A stretch of DNA of 21,678 nucleotides. Source: ZC4RG30 sp041168985 (lineage in GTDB: Bacteria > Pseudomonadota > Gammaproteobacteria > Steroidobacterales > Steroidobacteraceae). Positions within the stretch are counted from its first letter, which is position 1. Every line of letters begins with the position of its first letter. The stretch covers positions 1-21,678 of the forward strand of contig JBEEKA010000093.1 of NCBI GenBank assembly GCA_041168985.1, in the 5' to 3' direction. Shown piece after piece: positions 1 to 6,023 of the stretch. The position numbers were made by a program, and so were the translations under genes. The notes beneath the pieces were generated by a model. The model was not told the DNA's origin, made no database searches, and saw only the letters and a program-made list of their open reading frames with translations.

Positions 1-370
1 TCACGCGGATCGCGGGACGGCCGTCTTCCTGCGAAACGGAAAAGACGCCGGCGCCGTCATGGTTGAGCCCGATGACGGCTTCGCGGGATCCGGTGTAGGT
101 GATCGCAGGGTTCGCGTAACCCAGCCAGGTGTCCCAGCCGGACAGGTCGCGGCCATTGAAAAGGCGGCGCGCGGCGCGCGGTGAAGTGACGGACGCATCC
201 AGCACGAGGGACTGTTGCCGGAAAAGTGGATCGTCGGCGATGGCCGCCTTCTGCGCGGGCGTGGAGCCATCCGGCGGCCCCTCTGCGGCCCCCACGGGCG
301 CCAGCAGGAACATGGCGATGAGGGATGCGGACCACTGCCCGGCACGCCGACCTGATTCGATGGAACGCAT
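1..370 (-). CDS. Secreted DUF1080 (3-keto-glycoside hydrolase family) protein, C-terminus off window
   Basis: The reading frame opens at an ATG (368-370) preceded by a GAGGAG ribosome binding site and stays open to the window edge, so 123 N-terminal residues are visible and the rest is missing. Residues 1-29 look like a Sec signal peptide: basic start, hydrophobic ASLIAMFLLAPVGA, and small residues before the likely cut. Residues 70-84 read LFNGRDLSGWDTWLG, the hallmark opening of DUF1080 domains, a beta-sandwich family that includes 3-keto-disaccharide hydrolases. An exported enzyme cleaving 3-oxo-glycosides is the likely role, which fits the divergent C-glycoside deglycosidase-like genes. 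Many DUF1080 proteins have no tested activity, so the substrate is inference. A hydrolase-type domain beyond the edge cannot be excluded. Confidence 0.75.
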   Translation of the reverse strand, partial: MRSIESGRRAGQWSASLIAMFLLAPVGAAEGPPDGSTPAQKAAIADDPLFRQQSLVLDASVTSPRAARRLFNGRDLSGWDTWLGYANPAITYTGSREAVIGLNHDGAGVFSVSQEDGRPAIRV

Positions 371-425
371 CCTCACTCCTCGGTCCCCAGGCGGCCCCGC
401 ACCCGGGCGGACGCCACGGCGTTTT

Positions 426-454
426 AATCTAATCACCGATCAGATAAAGTGCAA
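426..454 (-). promoter_or_regulatory. Candidate sigma-70 promoter for the DUF1080 gene
   Basis: On the minus strand, TTGCAC (449-454) and TAGATT (426-431) are separated by exactly 17 bases, inside an AT-rich patch of otherwise GC-rich DNA. A start about 7 bases beyond the -10 would leave a leader of roughly 50 bases before the ATG at 370. Both boxes are imperfect, so this is a moderate candidate. It is overlapped by the near-palindrome at 427-445. Confidence 0.35.
427..445. promoter_or_regulatory. Near-palindromic operator candidate in the divergent intergenic region
   Basis: ATCTAATCACCGATCAGAT has two 8-base arms (ATCTAATC and GATCAGAT) that match as an inverted repeat with one mismatch, around a 3-base centre. 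It lies between the divergent DUF1080 and isomerase-like genes and overlaps the candidate minus-strand promoter. The size and symmetry suit a dimeric TetR-type repressor, and one is encoded at 1768-2439 in the divergent operon. The pairing of regulator and site is inference. Confidence 0.45.
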
Positions 455-483
455 GTCCAGCGGGATGCATCGAGGAGAAGCCT

Positions 484-1398
484 ATGGCGGCGCCATTCAA
501 GTACGGGGTTTCGTTCTACAGTTTCACGCACGACTTCGACAGCATCATGGGACTCGAGGAGTGTTTCGACCACGCCGCCGATACCTGCGCGACGGGCATC
601 GAGATCCTTGGCGAGTCGCATGTGTCCGGCTATCCCGAACCTTCTTCGCAGTGGATCGACCGATGGTTCGGCCTGCTCGAGCAGCACCGGATGGAGCCCA
701 CGAACATGTGTTCGTGGGTGGACACCAAGCTGCGGCTGGGCCGCTCCCTCAGTGTCGAGGAAGGCGCCGCCGAACTCGAACGCGACCTGCACCTCGCGCA
801 TCGCCTCGGCTTCAGGTTCCTTCGACCCAAGTTCGGGGTCGTTTCGGCCGACCTGGATCCGGATCCGATCTGGACCGGCGCCGTGGAGCGCGTGCTCGAT
901 CTCGCACACCGGTACGGCATCGTCATCTGCCCGGAAATCCATTCGCCCACGCCGCTGAACCACCCGGTGGTCCACGGCTACATCGATTTCATCGAGCGGA
1001 CCGGAACGAAGAATTTCGGCCTGCTCATCGACACCGGCATCTTCCAGAATCGCCCACTCAAGAGCTGGCAGCACGAGATCCCCAAGGGCGACAGGGATCT
1101 CGCGAAGATCCTCAACGGCATCGCGGTGGATCCGGAAGAACTGCTTGGCATCGCCCGCCATATCGCCTTCGTGCAGGCGAAATTCCACCACATCGATGAC
1201 GAACTCCACGACGAGAACATCCCCTGGGAGACGGTCATCCCGGCGCTCAAGCGTGCCGGTTACGCCGGTTACCTCTCGTCGGAATACGAAGGGGTACGCG
1301 AGCCCTGGGTTGCCATCGACCAGGTGCGACGCCAGCATGTGCTGATGCGACGTATCGAGGCGCAGTACGACGCGAACCCGAAGGAATCCCGCGCATGA
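484..1398 (+). CDS. Sugar phosphate isomerase/epimerase-like TIM barrel; probable C-glycoside deglycosidase alpha subunit
   Basis: This 304-residue protein has the xylose-isomerase-like/AP-endonuclease-2 barrel fold. The likely divalent-metal ligands sit at strand ends: Glu151 (CPEIHSP), Asp183 (LLIDTGIF), His235 or His236 (KFHHID) and Glu267 (SSEYEG). No signal peptide is seen, so it should be cytoplasmic. The ATG at 484 follows GAGGAG with 6-base spacing. Its stop overlaps the start of the DUF6379-type gene. That exact pair, a barrel protein plus a small DUF6379 protein, is the known make-up of C-glycoside deglycosidases, which cleave the C-C bond of 3-oxo-C-glycosides with a metal ion. The pairing is the main support. 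A plain sugar isomerase or epimerase is the alternative. No companion 3-oxidising dehydrogenase is visible in this window. Confidence 0.72.
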   Translation: MAAPFKYGVSFYSFTHDFDSIMGLEECFDHAADTCATGIEILGESHVSGYPEPSSQWIDRWFGLLEQHRMEPTNMCSWVDTKLRLGRSLSVEEGAAELERDLHLAHRLGFRFLRPKFGVVSADLDPDPIWTGAVERVLDLAHRYGIVICPEIHSPTPLNHPVVHGYIDFIERTGTKNFGLLIDTGIFQNRPLKSWQHEIPKGDRDLAKILNGIAVDPEELLGIARHIAFVQAKFHHIDDELHDENIPWETVIPALKRAGYAGYLSSEYEGVREPWVAIDQVRRQHVLMRRIEAQYDANPKESRA

Positions 1399-1802
1399 TG
1401 TTCGAACACCAGTTGATCCAGGCCACCGGTTTCCGCAACCACGGCCCGCAGGGTGCCCGTGAAGGCGTCGAGATCCGCCTGCGCGTGCCCAATTACCGCG
1501 GCATGCGCCTGTCGCTCCTCGACGGCGTCGACGTCACCCTCGATGGCGAGTTCTTCAGCCACGAAGTCACGCGGCTGCTGTTCGGCGGGCAGGTCCATGA
1601 TCTGGCCACCCTGCGCGAGGCGACGACGGTGCGCTGGTCAATGGAAGAGCCAGCGTCGGTGCTGGTCCCCAAGGCGGGCGGCCTTGCGCCGGGCATCCAC
1701 GACGTGCGCGTCGCGGCCCGCGTGCGTTCGCCGTACTTCCCGCCTCAACTGCAACCCCTGCCCGTCCATGCCCACCGGAAAGCGACGATCGTCATCCCGT
1801 AA
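1395..1802 (+). CDS. DUF6379-type protein; probable C-glycoside deglycosidase beta subunit
   Basis: A 135-residue protein with no signal peptide or membrane segment. Its length, the opening FEHQLIQATGFRNHG and the later beta-rich pattern match the small subunit family found beside isomerase-like alpha subunits in C-glycoside deglycosidases. In characterised members, alpha and beta subunits form a stable hetero-oligomer and the beta subunit helps close the active site. Two consecutive ATG codons (1395 and 1398) could serve as start; the first overlaps the upstream stop (ATGA), which implies translational coupling and a fixed subunit ratio. Its 3' end overlaps the start of the TetR gene by 35 bases. 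Family recognition is by memory of sequence pattern, so substrate range is unknown. Confidence 0.7.
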   Translation: MMFEHQLIQATGFRNHGPQGAREGVEIRLRVPNYRGMRLSLLDGVDVTLDGEFFSHEVTRLLFGGQVHDLATLREATTVRWSMEEPASVLVPKAGGLAPGIHDVRVAARVRSPYFPPQLQPLPVHAHRKATIVIP

Positions 1803-2439
1803 CGCGTTAGCGCCCAAGCCGCGCAAACGGACGCAGACCTACCACCGCGAGGATCTGCGCGGAGAACTGCTGGCCGCTGCGCGCCGCTTCGTCGCGGAGT
1901 CTGGGCATGCGCGTCTGTCCATCCGTGTGCTGGCCAGCGAACTCGGCGTCTCCCCCGGCGCGCCTTACCATCATTTTCCGGACCGTCGCTCGTTGCTGCT
2001 CGCATTGGCCGGCGAGGGCTTCATCGAGATGATGGCGGGCGCCGCGGTGGTTGCCGGCAGTGGCGGCACACCGAGGGCACGACTGCACCGTCTGGGCGCG
2101 GACTTCATCCGCTTCGCGGACCGAAATCCGAATCTTGTCGAGCTGATGTACGAGAGTGAACTGACGACGCCGTCGCTTGATCCGGCGCTGCTCGTGTTCC
2201 AGTTGCAGGGGCACCAGCTGATCAGGCGGGTCGTCGGTGAAGCATCCCCGTCGCTGCCGGATCGCGACGTGGACCTGCGCGTCATCGCATTCTGGTCGAC
2301 CGTGTACGGGTTCGCATCGATGCGCCGCAAAGGCGTCCTGCATCCCCACCGACCCTCCGGCGTGGAGACGCGTAACATCACCAAGGCGATCGTCGATCGC
2401 GCGTGCATTGCCGCGCTCGGCAGCGCGGACCCTACCTGA
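1768..2439 (+). CDS. TetR/AcrR-family transcriptional regulator
   Basis: A 223-residue regulator. A basic N-terminal tail (residues 5-22) precedes the TetR DNA-binding domain. The helix-turn-helix spans about residues 49-71, with LSIRVLASELGVSPGAPYHHF closely matching the family pattern. The C-terminal half resembles the ligand-binding domain of TetR proteins with a WHG-type domain. The start was placed at the ATG at 1768, the last in-frame start before the domain. It overlaps the end of the DUF6379 gene by 35 bases and lacks a clear ribosome binding site, so coupled translation is likely. It probably senses a glycoside, aglycone or product and represses this locus, possibly at the near-palindrome at 427-445. 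The ligand is unknown. Confidence 0.85.
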   Translation: MPTGKRRSSSRNALAPKPRKRTQTYHREDLRGELLAAARRFVAESGHARLSIRVLASELGVSPGAPYHHFPDRRSLLLALAGEGFIEMMAGAAVVAGSGGTPRARLHRLGADFIRFADRNPNLVELMYESELTTPSLDPALLVFQLQGHQLIRRVVGEASPSLPDRDVDLRVIAFWSTVYGFASMRRKGVLHPHRPSGVETRNITKAIVDRACIAALGSADPT

Positions 2440-2485
2440 AGTCCTACGCGCATCAGCACCCGTTCCGTCATGGAGGGATTCCTGC

Positions 2486-3514
2486 ATGTCATTCCCGACC
2501 CTGAACCGCAGGAGCTTCGTGGCATCCGGACTGGCTCTTGCCGCTTGCGCGTCGGACGTTTTCGGCGCCGCGGCAGGCAACCCGCCCCGGCTGGCGCGCG
2601 TGATCCTGGACAACGACTTCGCCGGCGACCCGGACGGGCTGTTCCAACTCGCGCATCACGTGCTGTGCCGATCGATTTCCATCCCGCTGGTCATCGGCTC
2701 GCACCTGCCCGGCGCGTTCAGCAGCGGCCACGACGCCGCAGACTCCGCGGCGCGGGCGCGCCAGCTGCTGGAACTGATGGGGCTGGACGGTCAGCACCGG
2801 GTCCTGTCGGGCAACGAGAGTCCGATCGCTTCGCGCAGCCAGTGGATGCCGAGCGCGGCCTCCGCCGCGATCGTGGCCGAAGCACTGCGCGAAGACACTG
2901 CTGCGCCGCTGGTTTATGCCGCGGGTGCCGGTCTGACGGACCTGGCCCTGGCCTGGCTCAGCGAGCCGCGCATCGGGCGTCGCGTGAAGCTGGTCTGGAT
3001 CGGGGGCAATCCACACGCCGGTTTCGGCAATGCGGGTGATCGCTTCACCGAGCCGGAGTTCAATTTCTCGATCGATCCGCTGGCCGCGCAGATCCTCTTC
3101 AATGAATCGGACATCGAGATCTGGCAGGTTCCCTGTGACGCCTACCGGCAGATGCTGTTCGGAACCGGCGAGCTCGAGGCATTGGGAGCCAGCGGCCCGC
3201 TGTGCGCCTGGCTGAAGGCCCGCGTCGATGCCGTGCCGGCGATGCTGGCGAGCATCCCCGGCGTACCGCCGCAGGCCATCACGGATGCCTATGTGCTGGG
3301 CGACAGCCCGCTGGTGACCCTCACGGCGCTGGTGCCGCCGTACCTGCCGGATGCCACGTCGTGTCGCTATCGTCTGATGCCCACGCCACGATTGCTCGAC
3401 GACGGGCGCTACCTGCCCAGGCCGAAGGCCCGTCCCATGCGCGTATACACGGCGATCGACGCGAGCCTGACGTTCCGCGACATGCTGGCGAGGTTCAGCC
3501 TGCTCGGGAAGTGA
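2486..3514 (+). CDS. Exported nucleoside-hydrolase-like protein (Tat/lipoprotein-type signal)
   Basis: A 342-residue protein starting at ATG 2486, with GGAGG 9 bases upstream. The N-terminus has a twin-arginine-like motif (NRRSFVAS, residues 7-14), a hydrophobic stretch and LAAC at 18-21, a possible lipobox, so it may be a Tat-exported lipoprotein. Residues 42-50 (DNDFAGDPD) match the N-terminal Asp cluster of inosine-uridine nucleoside hydrolases (DTDPGIDD), but the paired Asp is interrupted by Pro. Near the C-terminus LGDSPLVTLTAL resembles the family HDPLA segment with His replaced by Gly. The fold is probably kept, with altered substrate: other N-ribosides or glycosides are possible. It lies 46 bases after the TetR gene and may be cotranscribed. 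Confidence 0.7.
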   Translation: MSFPTLNRRSFVASGLALAACASDVFGAAAGNPPRLARVILDNDFAGDPDGLFQLAHHVLCRSISIPLVIGSHLPGAFSSGHDAADSAARARQLLELMGLDGQHRVLSGNESPIASRSQWMPSAASAAIVAEALREDTAAPLVYAAGAGLTDLALAWLSEPRIGRRVKLVWIGGNPHAGFGNAGDRFTEPEFNFSIDPLAAQILFNESDIEIWQVPCDAYRQMLFGTGELEALGASGPLCAWLKARVDAVPAMLASIPGVPPQAITDAYVLGDSPLVTLTALVPPYLPDATSCRYRLMPTPRLLDDGRYLPRPKARPMRVYTAIDASLTFRDMLARFSLLGK

Positions 3515-3544
3515 CCGACGCCGCGGGGGACAGCACCGGGGAAA

Positions 3545-3621
3545 TGGTGGCTAGGGAGGGACTCGAACCCTCGACCCCGGCATTATGAGTGCCGTGCTCT
3601 AACCAGCTGAGCTACCTAGCC
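3545..3621 (-). tRNA. Elongator tRNA-Met, anticodon CAT
   Basis: On the minus strand this gives a full cloverleaf. The acceptor GGCTAGG (3615-3621) pairs with CCTAGCC; the D arm contains AGCTCAGCTGGTTAGAGC, the anticodon loop is CTCATAA, and the T arm has GGTTCGAGTCC. The 3' CCA is encoded at 3545-3547. The acceptor and D arms resemble the Escherichia coli elongator tRNA-Met rather than the initiator. A tRNA-Ile read with lysidine also shows CAT, but the loop and D arm favour Met. It has its own promoter (3642-3670), and its 3' end lies 30 bases from the convergent nucleoside-hydrolase-like gene. Confidence 0.95.
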
Positions 3622-3631
3622 AAGGTGCTGG

Positions 3632-3655
3632 CGGGCCGCGGATTGTCCGGGCCCG
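3632..3655 (-). other. GC-rich inverted repeat between HDOD gene and tRNA
   Basis: CGGGCC CGGA CAA TCCG C GGCCCG (minus strand) can form a 10-base-pair hairpin with a single bulged C. No T run follows, so it is not a classical intrinsic terminator. It overlaps the -10 region of the tRNA promoter. It could stop or process read-through from the motility operon, or be a chance product of GC-rich promoter DNA. Confidence 0.4.
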
Positions 3656-3670
3656 ACGCAGGGGTGTCAA
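3642..3670 (-). promoter_or_regulatory. Sigma-70-type promoter of the tRNA-Met gene
   Basis: The minus strand carries a perfect TTGACA (3665-3670), a 17-base spacer and GACAAT (3642-3647), which matches TATAAT at four of six bases. The bases after the -10 are CCGCGGCC, a GC-rich discriminator of the kind known from stable-RNA promoters under stringent control. Predicted initiation is about 14 bases upstream of the mature tRNA. The -35 box overlaps the stop codon of the HDOD gene. Confidence 0.7.
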
Positions 3671-4539
3671 GAACCCAGAGCGGCCCGGAAGCTGGAGACT
3701 TCCTTTTCCGATTCGACCAGCAGCTTTTCAACACCGGCGGCATCGAGGTGCATGCGGTCGAAAACCTTGAGTTCGGCCACCAGCGGCGCGAGGGATTCGG
3801 GGTCCTGGCCCTTGTCGGCCAGAAGGTTGGCCACGGCGAGCACGTCGGTCAGGTCGGCGAATCCGACATGCGCACGGTCCAGGTTTTCGTGCTCGGCCAC
3901 GGCCTCGACGATCTTGTCGCCGATCTCCCAGTTCTCGAGGATGGCCTTGGCGATGTTGGCGTGCCAGTCGGTGACGATCTGGTTGTAGGCCGCGGCGTCG
4001 TTCCAGAGCGACGGCGACTTCGCGGCACGCGTCAGGATGTAGAGCTTGCCCACGCCATGCAGCAGGCCGGCCAGCAGGGCCGTATCCGGATTGACCTGCG
4101 TGCAACGACGGGCGATGACGTAGGACAGGCCGGCCAGCAGGATGCTGCGTTCCCAAAGGGCATTCATCTGGTCGCGGATCGCGACGAGCGACGAGGCCTT
4201 GCGGATCTGTTCCATGGCGAACGCCAGCGACGCGCTGCGGACCATGTTGAAACCCATGCGCGTGACGGCGGCTTTCACGCTGGTGATGCGCGGGCCGGCG
4301 GGATTCAGCGCCGCGGAATTGGCGATCATGAGCAGCTTGCCGGCCAGCGCCGGTTCGGTGCCGACGACCATCTCGACCTTCTGGGGGGTCACGTTCTCAT
4401 CCGCGAGAACCTGACGCACGCGTACCGCGACATCCGGGAATGCGGGCAGGTCCACCTTGCCGGTAGACAGTTCCAGGGCAAGGTTCTTGACGAATTCAAA
4501 GGCATCGGCGTGCGCCGTACCCGCGGTCGTATCGCTCAT
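3667..4539 (-). CDS. HDOD-domain signalling protein (second of two)
   Basis: This 290-residue protein is almost entirely an HDOD domain, the non-catalytic relative of HD phosphohydrolases used in bacterial signalling. ANSAALNPAG (73-82), MGFNMVRSASLAF (95-107) and LLHGVGKLYILTR (159-171) are typical. In HD enzymes the third motif reads HDIGK; here it is HG, so the metal-binding pair is broken and catalysis is unlikely. It is clearly paralogous to the HDOD protein at 5136-6023, sharing LLAGLL-GVGKLYILTR and the same length. It is the last gene of the motility cluster, 45 bases after the DUF2802 gene. A regulatory or scaffolding role in motility is inferred from position only; related HDOD proteins can affect cyclic-di-GMP pathways. 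Confidence 0.85.
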   Translation of the reverse strand: MSDTTAGTAHADAFEFVKNLALELSTGKVDLPAFPDVAVRVRQVLADENVTPQKVEMVVGTEPALAGKLLMIANSAALNPAGPRITSVKAAVTRMGFNMVRSASLAFAMEQIRKASSLVAIRDQMNALWERSILLAGLSYVIARRCTQVNPDTALLAGLLHGVGKLYILTRAAKSPSLWNDAAAYNQIVTDWHANIAKAILENWEIGDKIVEAVAEHENLDRAHVGFADLTDVLAVANLLADKGQDPESLAPLVAELKVFDRMHLDAAGVEKLLVESEKEVSSFRAALGS

Positions 4540-4584
4540 CGTTCGCTCGACTGAAAGGTCATTCAGTCGGCGAGTGTACCTGTT

Positions 4585-5034
4585 TCAGGCGCTCTGCCGC
4601 GGGCCATGAAGCCGCACGAGCAGCTGTGCTTCCGCCCTGGAGAGACCGCTCGCATCGGCGATTTCCTCTTCGCAGGTCCCCGTTCTCGCCAGGCGCAGGG
4701 CCAGCTCATAGCCCCGCGGCACTGCCGAGGCCACGGCACCGGCCGTCTGCAGGCGGGAATCCAGCCGTTGCTGGAGGCGTTCGATCCGGGCCTCCACCTG
4801 CTGCTCCAGCAACTCGAGCCGCGTCTGCAGCTGGACCGCCTGCCGGGCCTGCGTCGCATGGAGCTGCGCCAGGCTTTCGAGGGACTCGGCCTGGCGCGCC
4901 AGCAGGCGGTCCGTGCCCTCGACGGCATCCCGTCGCCAGCGCCGGAACCCGACGGTGAATGCCACCAGGGCCGACAGCAGGATGAGGCTGCGCACGGCGA
5001 GGGCCAGCAGGGAATCGGGTTCGGCGAGGACCAT
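4585..5034 (-). CDS. DUF2802 membrane-anchored coiled-coil protein
   Basis: A 149-residue protein with an N-terminal membrane helix (about residues 9-29), a long Gln/Glu/Arg-rich coiled coil (about 45-97) and a compact C-terminal domain (about 109-144). The last reads YELALRLARTGTCEEEIADASGLSRAEAQLLVRLHG, shown here as a description of a helix-turn-helix-like module typical of DUF2802. The family commonly ends the chemotaxis/motility cluster of polar-flagellated gammaproteobacteria, downstream of the motC-motD-parC-cheW genes. Its function is unknown. AGGAG lies 6 bases before the ATG. A sigma-54-like promoter sits about 90 bases upstream, directly after the preceding stop codon, so this gene and the following HDOD gene may form their own unit. 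Confidence 0.8.
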   Translation of the reverse strand: MVLAEPDSLLALAVRSLILLSALVAFTVGFRRWRRDAVEGTDRLLARQAESLESLAQLHATQARQAVQLQTRLELLEQQVEARIERLQQRLDSRLQTAGAVASAVPRGYELALRLARTGTCEEEIADASGLSRAEAQLLVRLHGPRQSA

Positions 5035-5119
5035 GGGACACTCCTGGGCACCGGTCCGCGGGCGGGCAACGACTGGATTCCGTCACCTGGGACGCCCGCA
5101 GCGGCGCCAGGAGGTTTCA

Positions 5120-5135
5120 AGCAGGATTCGTGCCA
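5120..5135 (-). promoter_or_regulatory. Candidate sigma-54 promoter before the DUF2802 gene
   Basis: TGGCACGAATCCTGCT on the minus strand fits the sigma-54 consensus TGGCAC-N5-TTGCW, with one mismatch (C for the first T of the -12 element). The essential GG and GC pairs are kept at correct spacing. It starts right after the stop codon of the upstream HDOD gene, in a 101-base intergenic gap, which is the largest in this part of the cluster. Confidence 0.55.
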
Positions 5136-6023
5136 TCAAGCCGTGATTGCAGCGTGCAGGGCTTCCAGCTGTGCCCGCGCTTCGCGGGCAATCCGCGCGA
5201 CGGCCTCGCCGTCGATGCCCAGGCGCGTGAACAGCGGGAGATTGTCCAGGACCACCTGTTCGCTGCCCTCCAGCGACTGTTCCACGCCGGCCTCGGCCAG
5301 CAGGATGGCCGCACCGACGACCTCCGCCATCACGATCGGCCCTTTCCGGACGACGTGGAACTCATGGGCCGTTTCCACCGCATCGGCGATTTCCTCGGCC
5401 AGCGACCAGCTCTGCACGATGTGGCGGGCCGTCGGCGCGTGCCAGTCCCGCAGGATCCGTTCGCGCAGGGCTTCGTTGTCGAAGACCACCGACTCGATGT
5501 CCATGCGGGTGAGGATGTAGAGCTTGCCCACGCCCTGCAGCAGACCCGCGAGCAGCGCCACGTCGGGGTTGAGCTTGGCATGGCGGCAGGCGATCACGGT
5601 GGAAAACGCCGCGACGTGCAGGCTGGCTTCCCAGACCCGCGACATCTGCGCATGGGGTTCCGGCCGGGTACCGGCCTCGACCAGCTGGTTGACCATGAAG
5701 CTCACGGCCGCCGCGCGGACCATGTTGTAGCCAACGCGCGAAATGGCGGTGCGCAGTTCGCGCACCTCGCGGCCCATGGGATTCAGCATGACGGAGTTGG
5801 CCATGCGCATGACGCGCAGGGCGAGCGCGGGGTCCGCGCCGGCAATGGTCTCGACAACGGCCGGATCGACGTCGGTGCTGGACAGCGCCTGCTGCAGCCG
5901 CAGCGCCGAATCCGGACAGCTGGGGATCTGCAGTCTCGAGCCTGACAGCGAGCGCGCCAGTTCGAGCACGAAGGCCGTGGCGGCGCGGTTGTTCTCGAGC
6001 TCGGCGTCCTCGCGATCGATCAC
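5136..6023 (-). CDS. HDOD-domain signalling protein (first of two)
   Basis: A 295-residue HDOD protein that begins with GTG directly after the motD stop codon, so it is translationally linked to the stator genes. Recognisable segments are ANSVMLNPMG (75-84), VGYNMVRAAAVSFM (97-110) and LLQGVGKLYILTR (161-173). The usual HD metal pair is replaced by Gln-Gly, so enzymatic activity is not expected. It is a paralogue of the protein at 3667-4539; the two flank the DUF2802 gene. In Pseudomonas-like clusters this position holds cheW and parC/parP-type genes that organise the polar chemotaxis array. An HDOD protein here is unusual and may serve as a motility signal adaptor, an inference from position. 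Confidence 0.85.
   Translation of the reverse strand: MIDREDAELENNRAATAFVLELARSLSGSRLQIPSCPDSALRLQQALSSTDVDPAVVETIAGADPALALRVMRMANSVMLNPMGREVRELRTAISRVGYNMVRAAAVSFMVNQLVEAGTRPEPHAQMSRVWEASLHVAAFSTVIACRHAKLNPDVALLAGLLQGVGKLYILTRMDIESVVFDNEALRERILRDWHAPTARHIVQSWSLAEEIADAVETAHEFHVVRKGPIVMAEVVGAAILLAEAGVEQSLEGSEQVVLDNLPLFTRLGIDGEAVARIAREARAQLEALHAAITA

Noticed and set aside
3202..3588. A plus-strand open frame crossing the tRNA gene
   Set aside because: It reads across the tRNA on the opposite strand and overlaps the nucleoside-hydrolase-like gene in another frame; no domain supports it.
4551..4566. Short inverted repeat CTGAAAGGTCATTCAG before the second HDOD gene
   Set aside because: The arms are only 5 bases, no T run follows, and it is too weak to call a terminator or operator.
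5136..6023. HD-GYP or active HD phosphodiesterase for the HDOD genes
   Set aside because: The HD metal pair is replaced (Gln-Gly and His-Gly in the two proteins) and no GYP motif is present, so both fit the non-catalytic HDOD family.
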